Shown: positions 8,039 through 16,819 of the stretch, piece after piece | How the letters are laid out: each line of letters opens with the position of its first letter | How positions within the stretch are numbered: position 1 is the stretch's first letter | From: Bradyrhizobium sp. 132 | GTDB lineage: Bacteria; Pseudomonadota; Alphaproteobacteria; Rhizobiales; Xanthobacteraceae | Reading direction: 5' to 3' | Assembly: GCF_023074185.1 (NCBI RefSeq) | Contig: NZ_JADPKY010000071.1 | Coordinates: 62,001 to 126,000 of the forward strand | Length of the DNA stretch: 64,000 bases | Translations under genes and position numbers: made by a program | The notes under the pieces: generated by a model | Told to the model about the DNA's origin: nothing | The model's input: only the letters and a program-made list of their open reading frames with translations | The model's database searches: none

Positions 8039-9802
8039 ATGGATGTGCCTGGACCTGAGCGCAGACTCGCAGCGGTCCTCGCGGCTGACATGGTCGGCTT
8101 TAGTCGGCTCATGGAGGTGGACGAGGCTGGTACGCTCGCACGCCTCAAGACCCACCGGATCGAGCTCATCGATCCGGCCATTGCCAAAAATCACGGCCGC
8201 ATCATCAAAACGACGGGCGACGGCATGCTCGTCGAATTCCATAGCGTCGTCGACGCCGTGCTGTGCGCTGCTGAGATTCAGAGCCGGATGGGGCGACGCA
8301 ATGCCGACGTCCCGCCGCCGCGATGGATGCAATTCCGCATCGGTATCAATCTGGGCGACGTGATCGTCGACCAGAACGACATTTTCGGCGACGGCGTCAA
8401 CGTCGCGGCACGGTTGGAGGCACTGGCCGAGCCCGGAGGTATCTGCATCTCGAGCGCGGTGCGCGACCAGCTCGGCCTGCGCCTTGATGGTGTTGCATTC
8501 GAGGATATCGGCGAGCAGAACGTCAAGAACATCGTCCGTCCAATCCGCGTCTACCGGATTCGACTGGAGAGTCCGGCAAGCGCATCAGACGGCACGAAGG
8601 GCACTGCAAAGGCGACGGACAAGTCGAAGAAGCCGTCCATTGCCGTGCTGCCCTTCGCCAACATGAGTGGCGACCCGGAGCAGGAGTTCTTTGCGGATGG
8701 TCTGACCGAAGACATCATCACCGAGCTTTCACGCTTCCACGACCTGTTGGTGATCTCCCGCAACTCGACCTTCGTGTACAAGGGCAAGGCGGTCAAGGTG
8801 CAGGACGTCGGCCGCGAATTCGGCGTCGATTATGTCATCGAGGGCAGTGTGCGAAAGGCCGGAGGTCGCGTCCGCGTCACCGTGCAGCTGATCGATGCGG
8901 AAACCGACCGGCACATTTGGGCCGAACGCTACGACGGCGAGCTCATGGACATCTTCGCCATCCAGGACGAGATGACCCGGGCGATCGCCGCCACGTTGCC
9001 CGGCCGCGTCGAGGCGGCGACGCACGATCGGGCGAATCGCAAGCCCACGGACAACATGGCGGCTTATGAATGCGTGCTGGCCGCCAAGGTCTTACACCAT
9101 CGCTCCAATCGCGAAGACAATGCGCGGGCGCAACTTCTGCTCGACCGGGCGCTCGAACTCGATGCAAACTATGCTCACGCACACGCGTGGAAGGCGTGCG
9201 TCCTGGGCCAGACTTGGGTCTATAGCTGGTGCGCGGATCGCGACGCCACCTTCCAACAGGTGGCTTCAGAGCTGGAGACCGCGCTGGGCCTCGACGACAA
9301 TGACAGCGACGTCCACCGCATCCTCGCGGCGCTCAATCTGAACCGCGACGACCATGACAGGGCCACCTACCATCAGGAGCGGGCGCTCGCGCTCAACCCG
9401 AACTACGATCTTGTGGTGGTGCAACAGGGCGAACTGCTGACCTGGCTGGGCCGGCCTGAAGAGGGCATCGACTGGATCAAGAAAGCGATGCGGCTCAACC
9501 CGTATCACCCGGAACGCTTCTGGAGCCATCTCGGGCGCGCCTATTATTGTGCCGAGAAATACGCCGAAGCCGCCGAGGCCTTCTCACGGATCACACGCCC
9601 CGATCACACCCATCACGCGTTCCTTGCGGGGATCTTCGCGCAAATGGGCAACGCGATTGCTGCTGGCGCGCACGCGGTCGAAGTTCTCAAGCGTGAACCG
9701 GCATTTTCGGTGGCCAATCATCTCTCTACCCAGCATTATAAGCGAGACGTTGATCGTCAGCGCTATCAGGCGGGCCTTCTCCGGGCAGGCCTGCCGGCTT
9801 GA
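8039..9802 (+). CDS. class III adenylate cyclase with TolB-like and TPR regions
   Basis: A 587-residue cytosolic protein. Residues ~8-175 are a class III nucleotide cyclase domain with metal-binding Asp residues in AADMVGFSRLM and in TTGDGMLVEF, and transition-state residues in DGVNVAARLEALAEPG. Residues ~200-335 form the TolB-like/FlgO-like segment (SIAVLPFANMSGDPEQEFF, ADGLTEDIITELSR) common in rhizobial cyclases. The C-terminal ~220 residues hold TPR-like repeats (RALELDANYAHAHAWKAC, LNPNYDLVVVQQGELLTWLG). It should make cAMP from ATP, with the TPRs probably binding a partner. AAGGGA just before the ATG supports the start. Rhizobia hold many paralogues of this architecture. Confidence 0.88.
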   Translation: MDVPGPERRLAAVLAADMVGFSRLMEVDEAGTLARLKTHRIELIDPAIAKNHGRIIKTTGDGMLVEFHSVVDAVLCAAEIQSRMGRRNADVPPPRWMQFRIGINLGDVIVDQNDIFGDGVNVAARLEALAEPGGICISSAVRDQLGLRLDGVAFEDIGEQNVKNIVRPIRVYRIRLESPASASDGTKGTAKATDKSKKPSIAVLPFANMSGDPEQEFFADGLTEDIITELSRFHDLLVISRNSTFVYKGKAVKVQDVGREFGVDYVIEGSVRKAGGRVRVTVQLIDAETDRHIWAERYDGELMDIFAIQDEMTRAIAATLPGRVEAATHDRANRKPTDNMAAYECVLAAKVLHHRSNREDNARAQLLLDRALELDANYAHAHAWKACVLGQTWVYSWCADRDATFQQVASELETALGLDDNDSDVHRILAALNLNRDDHDRATYHQERALALNPNYDLVVVQQGELLTWLGRPEEGIDWIKKAMRLNPYHPERFWSHLGRAYYCAEKYAEAAEAFSRITRPDHTHHAFLAGIFAQMGNAIAAGAHAVEVLKREPAFSVANHLSTQHYKRDVDRQRYQAGLLRAGLPA

Positions 9803-9849
9803 TCTGGGGCACAGCGGAGACCGATTGGTGATCCATCGAGGGTGAAACT

Positions 9850-10275
9850 GTGACTGCTCCGACGCTGCCGCGCGAGGTGAGCCGTGCCTTCGACGCCTTC
9901 CCGGCGCCGATCAGCAAGCGGCTGCTCCAGGTGCGTGCGCTGATCTTCGCGACCGCCGCGGCGCAAGAGGAGGTCGGTCGGCTCAGCGAAACCCTCAAAT
10001 GGGGGGAGCCTGCTTATCTGACCGACGAGACCGGCAGCGGCAGCACGATCCGGCTCGGGCGCATTAAAGAGTCCGAGCACGCCGCCATCTTGTTCAACTG
10101 CAAGACGACGCTGATCGATACGTTCCGCGAGCGCTTTGCCGATCAGTTCGAGTATCGGCAAACCAGGGCTTTGCTGTTGCCGGCATCGGGCGCGCTGCCG
10201 AAGCAGCCGCTATCCGTCTGCCTGTCGCTGGCGTTGACGTATCATCTGGATCGCCGGGCCAGGAAAGCCAGATAG
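9850..10275 (+). CDS. DUF1801 family protein
   Basis: A 141-residue protein of the DUF1801/YdhG-like superfamily, recognised by LRSETLKWGEP-like text (here RLSETLKWGEPAYLT) in the first half and a C-terminal helix region. Function is unknown; the fold is related to frataxin-like YdeI proteins. The start is GTG, preceded by GAGGG. It lies 47 bases after the cyclase gene and may be cotranscribed with it. Confidence 0.72.
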   Translation: MTAPTLPREVSRAFDAFPAPISKRLLQVRALIFATAAAQEEVGRLSETLKWGEPAYLTDETGSGSTIRLGRIKESEHAAILFNCKTTLIDTFRERFADQFEYRQTRALLLPASGALPKQPLSVCLSLALTYHLDRRARKAR

Positions 10276-10745
10276 AAACCGCGGACTTGTAGTCCGGATG
10301 GACCCAACGGGTCGGCGCGACGCGGCGCCCGATGACAAGCTCCGCGAAATCCGGGATCTCGCAGCGAGCGTTGCATTCCCGGATTGCGCTGGGGCAACGC
10401 GGTTGCTGCTGGCACGCAGCCTCAATCCGCAGGATTGTCGGTCTCCGTCTCAATTGCCGCGCCTGCGTTGGGAGTGTCGTCGGGCCTGCGCCCGCTTGTT
10501 GGCCTGCGAGACTCTTCCGATTGTTTCCGGTGGAAGTTTCTTGATCCGGTGACGGCTTGGGATGGACCGCATGCCGTCATGCGAAGTTGGAGTTGTCTGC
10601 GGTCGCACAAGGCAAGCGCGAAGGCCACAATGCGCGGTTGGAATGCGCAGCGATACCGGGTGATTACCCGCTGGAAGTGGAGGAATCCTCCTTAGCAGAT
10701 GCGCACCAAGATTTGGAAAATCAGAACTGTGTGAGGGGAAAGAGC
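10276..10745. other. 470-base stretch without a confident gene
   Basis: Short open frames occur in several frames, but none has family features or a convincing ribosome site. A small hairpin CGGAC-TTGTA-GTCCG (10282-10296) follows the DUF1801 stop. The composition is GC-rich without a codon-position signal that I can see. It may be a decayed gene or a dispersed repeat. Confidence 0.4.
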
Positions 10746-12380
10746 TCAGCGCAGCGCGGCGGTGCGGACCACGAATGATGTCGTCTCGAGTTTCGCGGTC
10801 GCACTGCCCGTAAAGCTGTCGCAGGACAGGCCTTGCATCGGATCGTCGGCAAAACCCATGGCGATCACGGCCTGCGGCTTGACGAAGTAGGCGCGCATTG
10901 CGGCCATGTCGAGCTCGCCCATCAGCGTGACCGACATCGCACGGCTGGCGCTCGGCGACAGCATCACGATCTTGAGCCAGATGCTTTCGCCCTTGGCGGC
11001 GGAGAGCCGGGTCGCGGTCGCGACCATGCCATCGATGCGCTTGCCGACAACCGTGTTGATCTCGGTCGCGGGCGCTAGGTTGCGCGCCGCGGAGGCGGGA
11101 CGGGCGGAGCGCGGGATCGGTGCGGAGGCGGCGACGACGTTGGCGCGGTCGACCGGCGCCGCGGACGCCGGCGCATAGGCCAGCGCCTGATAGGCGGCGT
11201 TGGAGACGCTCGCGGTCGGCTGCGGATCGGTGGCAGCTGCAAGTGCCTGGCGGGCTTTCAGCGCAGCCACTTGGGCCGGCGTGGCCTGTTGCGGCGTGGC
11301 CGGGGCGTCCCAGAAGCCGCGGGCGTTGATGATGTCGGCCGGGGTCTCGAGCTTTGCGTCGGCAGATTTGCCGGTGGCCGGCTTTTCAACCACGGGCGCG
11401 GGCTTCGGCTTGGGCGGCGCCAGGAGCTGCGCATCGGCCGAAGCGAGCTGGAACGTCGCTGCGATCGACGGCTTGGCGCGCGGCGTCGGCACCGGATCGG
11501 CCGGCTTGACTGCGGAGGCGACCACGGTCGGCGCGGCGGGCTTCGCGGCCGGGGCGGGCGCGCCCTCGTCATCCTCGTCGCTGCTCGTGGCGGCCGGGGC
11601 CGGCTTGCCCTTGAACAATGCGACAAAGAAATTCGGCTTGCTGCCGGCGTCGTCGCCGCTTCCGCGGCGCTCGATGTCGGCCTTGGCAAGCTCATAACCC
11701 TTCAGCGGCGTGCCATCGGTCGGGACATGGACGGTGCGGCCGTCCGGGAAGACGCGGGCGAGCTGGTCATGCGTCATGCGCGGCCAGTGCCGGATGCTGC
11801 CGGTGTCCAGATGCACGAAGGGCGAACCGGAGGTCGGATAGAAGCCGACGCCGCCGCGCTGAAGGCGCAGGCCGGCAAAGCGGATTTGCTCCAGCGGCAC
11901 GCCCGGAATGTGGAAGTCCATCGCATGTCCCAGCATGTGCTGGCTGAAGCGCGCCACCCCGGAGGAGCGGCGGCGGAGCATGGCGTTGGTGGCGGGCGAG
12001 CGGTAGGAGGAGATGATCTGGATCGGCTGCTTGGCATCGACGTCGCGATACACTTCCCAGAGGATGTCGAAGAGGTGACGGTCCATGACCGTCTCGTCCT
12101 GGGTGCGCCAGTCGCGCAGGAAGTGGTTGAGCTGCTTCAGCGCCGCTTCGTCGTAACGCCCGTCGCGCTTGAAGGTGACGGTAAGGTCTTCGCCGGAATG
12201 GGTGTGGTGGAAGGAGAGCGTCTTGGTCTCGTTCAGCGCGGCCGCATTGTGAACTGAACCTGCGGCAGCAAGCAGCAATACGGCAGCGAGGCCGATCCGA
12301 GAGCCGGCCTTCACTCCCGCATGGGACAACGACAGCGCAGCGAATTGGCGTGCGATACCAGTCAGCACGTTAGAGCCCAC
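10746..12380 (-). CDS. DUF882 / peptidase M15-like secreted protein
   Basis: A 544-residue protein with an N-terminal membrane or signal segment (IGLAAVLLLAAAGSVHNAAA). It is followed by a DUF882 (YcbK, M15-like) domain over residues ~45-210: TLSFHHTHSGEDL, IISSYRSPATNAML, HMLGHAMDFHIPG and FVHLDTGSIRHW. The His/Asp residues match the zinc site of D,D- or L,D-carboxypeptidase relatives. The remaining ~300 residues are Ala/Pro/Lys-rich and low complexity up to a C-terminal segment around residue 420 onwards (KRIDGMVATATRLSAAKGES) of unknown role. It probably trims peptidoglycan peptides in the periplasm. The L,D-transpeptidase gene lies immediately upstream on the same strand, a common alphaproteobacterial pairing. 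Confidence 0.82.
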   Translation of the reverse strand: MGSNVLTGIARQFAALSLSHAGVKAGSRIGLAAVLLLAAAGSVHNAAALNETKTLSFHHTHSGEDLTVTFKRDGRYDEAALKQLNHFLRDWRTQDETVMDRHLFDILWEVYRDVDAKQPIQIISSYRSPATNAMLRRRSSGVARFSQHMLGHAMDFHIPGVPLEQIRFAGLRLQRGGVGFYPTSGSPFVHLDTGSIRHWPRMTHDQLARVFPDGRTVHVPTDGTPLKGYELAKADIERRGSGDDAGSKPNFFVALFKGKPAPAATSSDEDDEGAPAPAAKPAAPTVVASAVKPADPVPTPRAKPSIAATFQLASADAQLLAPPKPKPAPVVEKPATGKSADAKLETPADIINARGFWDAPATPQQATPAQVAALKARQALAAATDPQPTASVSNAAYQALAYAPASAAPVDRANVVAASAPIPRSARPASAARNLAPATEINTVVGKRIDGMVATATRLSAAKGESIWLKIVMLSPSASRAMSVTLMGELDMAAMRAYFVKPQAVIAMGFADDPMQGLSCDSFTGSATAKLETTSFVVRTAALR

Positions 12381-12655
12381 CCAGTCGACCAGCGTTCAAA
12401 ATGGACTCTCCCGCTAACCCCGTTAGCGCGCGAAAGAGGGTGAACGCTTTCTTAAAGCGAGAAGGTTAACTTGAGGTTGACCTTCCTGCCCCCAAACCAA
12501 GTCAGACTACAATCCTAACCGGGTGAGTGTGGCAAAAAAACGCCCGCTGCCTGAGGTCGGGTGGAGAATGGTTAACGTTAAGCGACCCCATCCAGAGGAT
12601 GAGGCCGCTGATGTTGTTGCAGAATTTCAGGAATCAGGCCCGCTCGGCGCCGGTC

Positions 12656-14848
12656 TCAGCGGGTGAATACCCGCTGCTGCTGCGGTCGGCGACCGACCGG
12701 AGCCGGCGGCGGGGTCGGGGCTCCGAACAGCCGCTCGAAGAAATTCAGGCCGGACGAGCCGCCATTGTTGGCTGCCAACACGCCGTTCGGCAGCGTCGTT
12801 GCCGGGCGTGAATAGCTCGGCTGGGAATGCGCGACGACGTTCTCGAGATCCTTGCCGCGGCCGTTCTTCAGGATGTTGATCATGGTCGCGTCGCGGCCAT
12901 AGACGTCCTTGCGGAATTGCAGCTTGCCGCCATCGTCCACGAATGCGGTCTGGTAGGTGATGTTGACCGGGATCGGGGTCGGGAATTTCAGGTCGATTTC
13001 GCTCTTACCGTACATGCTGCGCACGCGCTCCGGCGTGTACTTCTCGTTCGGCAGCGCGATGTTGAGCAGGATGGAGGCGTACTGATCCGGGTTCTGCACG
13101 CGCATGCAGCCATGGCTGAAGGCGCGCTCGTCCCTGGCGAACAGGTTCTTGTCTGGCGTGTCGTGCTGATAGACCAAGAACTTGTTCGGGAAGTTGAAGC
13201 GGATGCGGCCGAGCGCGTTGGCTTCACCCGGCGGCTGCGAGATGTGCACCGAGCCGTCGCGGTTCTGTTCGAGCTTGAGGCCCATGCGCTGGAGCACGGT
13301 CGGGTCCTGCTGAAGCGCCGGCAAATATTCGTTGTAGACGATCGACGGCGGCACGTTCCAGGTCGGATTGACCGTGATGTACTTCATCGTCTCGGTGAGC
13401 AGCGGGGTCGCATGCGTGCCCGGCTTGCCGGTGACGACGCGGGTGGTCCAGACCTGCTGCCCGCGCTGCATCACCTTCAGCGTGTAGTCGGGGATGTTAA
13501 GGATGACATAGGCGTCGCCCAGCGCGGGAACGCCGAGGTCGCGCGGCAGCCAGCGCCAGCGCTCCATATTCACCAGCACCACGTCGATCTGCTTGTCGCG
13601 CTTCGGTGTGTTGATCGCCTTGACCGTCTTGTCATCGAGGATGCCGGTCGCCTTGATCTCGGCGCCGTTCTGGAATTTGCGCACGGCTTCGGCGACCGCA
13701 GCGTCATAGCGCGTGTCGCTGGCGTTCTCGGCGAGGCCGAGCTTGGCGCGCAGCTGCGGCACGCGCGGATCTTCAACGACGATTTCAGCCCGCTTCTTGC
13801 CGGCCGGGGTGTACTTCAGCGCCGGACCGTCGGCGATCTCGATCACCGGGCCGTTGCCCTGGTCGCGGAGCTCCGCGAGCTTCGCCTTCAGCTCCTTGTA
13901 GAGCTTCTGCGGCGGGTTATAGCTGTCGAGGGCCGCGGAGGCATCGGTCGCGGTCGTGACCTTGGCGAGCACGTCGCTCGGATCGGTCGGGTGTTCCGGA
14001 TAGAGGATGTCGCCGCTGACCTGCGACCAGTGCATGCGGCCGCTCTGGGCCTGGCGCGCATAGTCGAACATGCTGGCGGTGAGCTTGAGCTCGGCATCGG
14101 CGAGTGCATCGGGCGTCGTGGCGGCGGCAAAATCCGGCAGCTGGTAATCGGCGGGATTGAGACCGTCGGACGCCGCATCCTTCAGCCGTGCGATCACGCC
14201 CTTGGCTGCAGGGGTCAGGCTGCCGCCCTGGGTCCAGACCGGCGCGAAGTCGCGTGCACCGTAAAACTTCTCGATCGCCGCGCGCTCGTTCTTGCGGTCG
14301 AAATGGCGCGAGGTCTTGGCGCCGATGATGTCTTTGAGCTTGTCGGCGACCGGCTGATCGGCGGCGGGAACGTTGCTCGCGGCCTTCACCGGCTCTGAGG
14401 CCGGGGTTGCTGCGACGGCAGGTGCAGAGGGAGCGGTCGGCGTTGTGGTTGCGGTGTCGGCCTTGGCGGGTTCAGTCTTCGCGGGTTCAGACGTCGCGGG
14501 TTCAGACTTGGCCGCCTCGCTCTTCGGCGCCTCTGTCGGGGGCGTGGTGGCGACATCGGAAGGCTTGCTCTCAACCTTATCGGGGGCCGGTGCAGCTTCG
14601 GCCTTCACGGCCTCCTTGGCCGGTTCCTGAATAGCGGCGGTGGTGTCGAGCTTGATGTCGGATGCGGTCGGGGGCGGGACGTTTGCGGGTTCGGGGCGCG
14701 GGATCGCAGCTTCGATCGCAAGCTCGGCAGCGCTGCTGCGCGCCTGATCCTGCGCCAAGGCTGAGCTGGCCGATACCGTGAGGAAGGTCGCAGCGACCGT
14801 CATCAAGACACGGTCAAAGCCTGCACGGTGGTTCAAACAGTCACGCAT
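12656..14848 (-). CDS. YcbB-type L,D-transpeptidase
   Basis: A 730-residue secreted enzyme. A signal peptide ends near SSALAQ, followed by ~130 residues of Ala/Pro/Glu/Lys low-complexity linker with SEPAKTEPAK-like repeats. Then come a YcbB N-terminal scaffold domain (FYGARDFAPVWTQGG, DGLNPADYQLPDF), a peptidoglycan-binding motif (AVRKFQNGAEIKATGILD) and the YkuD catalytic domain. The catalytic site FSHGCMRVQNPDQ is near residue 580, with Cys as nucleophile. It should form 3-3 cross-links in peptidoglycan or attach proteins to it. The 275-base gap before the DUF882 gene is AT-richer and may hold a separate promoter for that gene. Confidence 0.92.
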   Translation of the reverse strand: MRDCLNHRAGFDRVLMTVAATFLTVSASSALAQDQARSSAAELAIEAAIPRPEPANVPPPTASDIKLDTTAAIQEPAKEAVKAEAAPAPDKVESKPSDVATTPPTEAPKSEAAKSEPATSEPAKTEPAKADTATTTPTAPSAPAVAATPASEPVKAASNVPAADQPVADKLKDIIGAKTSRHFDRKNERAAIEKFYGARDFAPVWTQGGSLTPAAKGVIARLKDAASDGLNPADYQLPDFAAATTPDALADAELKLTASMFDYARQAQSGRMHWSQVSGDILYPEHPTDPSDVLAKVTTATDASAALDSYNPPQKLYKELKAKLAELRDQGNGPVIEIADGPALKYTPAGKKRAEIVVEDPRVPQLRAKLGLAENASDTRYDAAVAEAVRKFQNGAEIKATGILDDKTVKAINTPKRDKQIDVVLVNMERWRWLPRDLGVPALGDAYVILNIPDYTLKVMQRGQQVWTTRVVTGKPGTHATPLLTETMKYITVNPTWNVPPSIVYNEYLPALQQDPTVLQRMGLKLEQNRDGSVHISQPPGEANALGRIRFNFPNKFLVYQHDTPDKNLFARDERAFSHGCMRVQNPDQYASILLNIALPNEKYTPERVRSMYGKSEIDLKFPTPIPVNITYQTAFVDDGGKLQFRKDVYGRDATMINILKNGRGKDLENVVAHSQPSYSRPATTLPNGVLAANNGGSSGLNFFERLFGAPTPPPAPVGRRPQQQRVFTR

Positions 14849-15195
14849 TGTGTCGCACCCCTCGGGTGAACTGTCCCTCGTGGAACAGCTTTGTTATCGC
14901 CTAATGAGCTTCGGCTAAACCGCGCCGGCCTCTCGAAAGTTGCACGCCTGCACGCAACGATTCTTACGCAGACGATATACAGGCCCCGATTTCGCAGCCA
15001 GCGCTACCCGGGACAACTCACGACAAACTGACTTCAAGGAAGCCCTTTGGCAACGTATTGTGCGCTTCGGCCACGCGCTTTTCCCTGTGTCTGTCACTTC
15101 CAAGTCACGGTTCACCGCGCAGTCGAATTCCATCGTCATGCGAACGGCTTACAGTAGTCTCGCGCCGCCCGCACGAACCCCCCTTCGCGTCAGGC
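14849..15195. other. 347-base intergenic region between LDT and NtrC-type regulator genes
   Basis: Both flanking genes are on the minus strand, so this holds the 3' end of the regulator transcript and the promoter of the L,D-transpeptidase. Small open frames on both strands lack features of real genes. I see no strong hairpin with a T-tract. Confidence 0.4.
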
Positions 15196-16692
15196 TCAGT
15201 GCGTCTCCTCACCGCTTTTGCCGCCATGGCCGGGAACCCCGGCTTCGTCGAGTTTGCGGTAGAGGGTGGACCGGCCGATTTTGAGGCGGCGGGCGACCTC
15301 GGACATCTGCCCGCGGTAATGGGAGATCGCGAAGCGGATGATCTCGTTCTCGATGTCCTCCAGCGGTCGGACCTCGCCGGTCGCGGTCAGCATAGAGAGG
15401 GCACCCGCCAGGGGCAGCGGCGCGATCGGTATTTCATTACCCGACACGACGGAGGGGACCGCCATCGGCTCCAGCATCAGCGGCGCGGTCGGAATGTCGG
15501 TTCCCGGATGCGGCTGCGAGCCGAGCAGGGGGAAGTCGTCAAGGCCAAGCTGGTCGCCCTCGCTCATCACCACGGCGCGGTAAACCGCGTTTTCGAGCTG
15601 GCGGATGTTGCCGGGCCAATCGAGCTGGGCGAGGTGCGCAACGGCCTCGCCGCTGATGCCGGTGATGGAGCGGTTTTCCTCGGCGGCAAAGCGCGCCAGG
15701 AAATGCCTGAGCAGATGCGGGATGTCCTCGCGCCGGGAGCGCAGCGAGGGGATCGTCAGCGGCAGGACGTGAAGGCGATAGAACAAATCTTCCCGGAAGT
15801 GTCCCTGCTTGACCCGCTCCAGCAGCCTGCGGTTGGTCGCCGAGATGATGCGGACGTCGACCTTCACGGGTTTGCGGCCGCCGACCGCCTCGACCGCGCC
15901 TTCCTGCAGCGCGCGGAGCAGCTTGACCTGCGCGGTCAGCGGCAGCTCGCTGACCTCGTCCAGAAACAGCGTGCCGCCGTGGGCTTCGACGAACTTGCCG
16001 GTGTGACGCTCGGTGGCGCCGGTGAAGGCACCCTTCTCGTGACCGAACAGGATGGACTCAACGAGGTTGTCGGGGATCGCGCCGCAATTGACTGCGACGA
16101 ACGGTTTTGCCTTGCGCTCGCCGCTGCCATGGATGGCGCGCGCGAACATCTCCTTGCCGACGCCGGACTCGCCTTCGATCAGCACGGGGATCGAGGAGTT
16201 TGTTGCTTTCTGCGCTGCGCGCATCACGTCCGCCATCGCCTCGGCGCGGGTGATGATGTCGGAGAAGGTCAGCCGGCCCTCGCGGCTGTGACGGATGCGC
16301 TGCAATTCGCCCTTGAGCGCGGACGAATTGAGCGCGTTGCGAAGAGAGACCTGGAGCCGCTCCAGGCCGACCGGCTTGACCACGAAATCAGCCGCCCCCG
16401 CGCGCATTGCCGAGATCACATTGTCGATGCCGCCATGGGCGGTCTGCACGATGACGGGGATGCTGAGGCCCGCTTCGCGGATTTTCGCCAGCACGCCCAT
16501 GCCGTCGAGGCCGGGCATCACGAGATCGAGGATGACGCCGTCGATAACGGGCGCATCGGGGGCGGTGAGGACGGCGATCGCGGCGTCGCCGGAATCCACG
16601 ACGATCGTCTCATAGCCGCATTTCTGCACCATGTTTTCGACCAGCCGGCGGGCTACAGCGTCGTCGTCGGCGATCAAAATACTGGCAGCCAT
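15196..16692 (-). CDS. sigma-54-dependent response regulator (NtrC family)
   Basis: A 498-residue three-domain activator. The receiver (residues 1-120) has the acidic DDD at 9-11, phosphoacceptor D56 in VILDLVMPG, and the switch Lys in VVKPVG. The AAA+ domain has Walker A GESGVGKE near 174-181, GAFTGA near 221-226 (sigma-54 contact loop), Walker B TLFLDEVSEL and WPGNIRQLEN. The C-terminal Fis-type HTH is EVARRLKIGRSTLYRKL. A Pro/Leu-rich linker joins the AAA+ and HTH parts. It should activate sigma-54 promoters when phosphorylated. No histidine kinase is adjacent, so it is an orphan here. The C-terminal HTH and linker resemble the alphaproteobacterial FlbD/NtrX-like orphan regulators only loosely. 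Confidence 0.93.
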   Translation of the reverse strand: MAASILIADDDAVARRLVENMVQKCGYETIVVDSGDAAIAVLTAPDAPVIDGVILDLVMPGLDGMGVLAKIREAGLSIPVIVQTAHGGIDNVISAMRAGAADFVVKPVGLERLQVSLRNALNSSALKGELQRIRHSREGRLTFSDIITRAEAMADVMRAAQKATNSSIPVLIEGESGVGKEMFARAIHGSGERKAKPFVAVNCGAIPDNLVESILFGHEKGAFTGATERHTGKFVEAHGGTLFLDEVSELPLTAQVKLLRALQEGAVEAVGGRKPVKVDVRIISATNRRLLERVKQGHFREDLFYRLHVLPLTIPSLRSRREDIPHLLRHFLARFAAEENRSITGISGEAVAHLAQLDWPGNIRQLENAVYRAVVMSEGDQLGLDDFPLLGSQPHPGTDIPTAPLMLEPMAVPSVVSGNEIPIAPLPLAGALSMLTATGEVRPLEDIENEIIRFAISHYRGQMSEVARRLKIGRSTLYRKLDEAGVPGHGGKSGEETH

Positions 16693-16819
16693 GGTGTTCC
16701 CCGCACGCTACTACTATCTGTCTCGAATCGGGGCACTCTGGCCGAAGCCGATTAACGCACTCTTAAACCTTGATGCCCCCGCCCGCTGTCGCGATTGTTG
16801 AACACAGGTTTCCCACACA

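Noticed and set aside
10282..10296. CGGAC-TTGTA-GTCCG stem considered as part of a tRNA
   Set aside because: The loop has five bases and no acceptor, D or T arms can be drawn around it.
12440..12590. TTAA-rich stretch upstream of the DUF882 gene considered as CtrA boxes
   Set aside because: The TTAA pairs are spaced by 2 or 10 bases, not the 7 required for a CtrA site.
12827..14398. 523-codon plus-strand frame
   Set aside because: It is antisense to the L,D-transpeptidase, which carries an intact catalytic SHGC motif.
15058..16755. 565-codon plus-strand frame
   Set aside because: It is antisense to the NtrC-family regulator, whose AAA+ motifs are all present.
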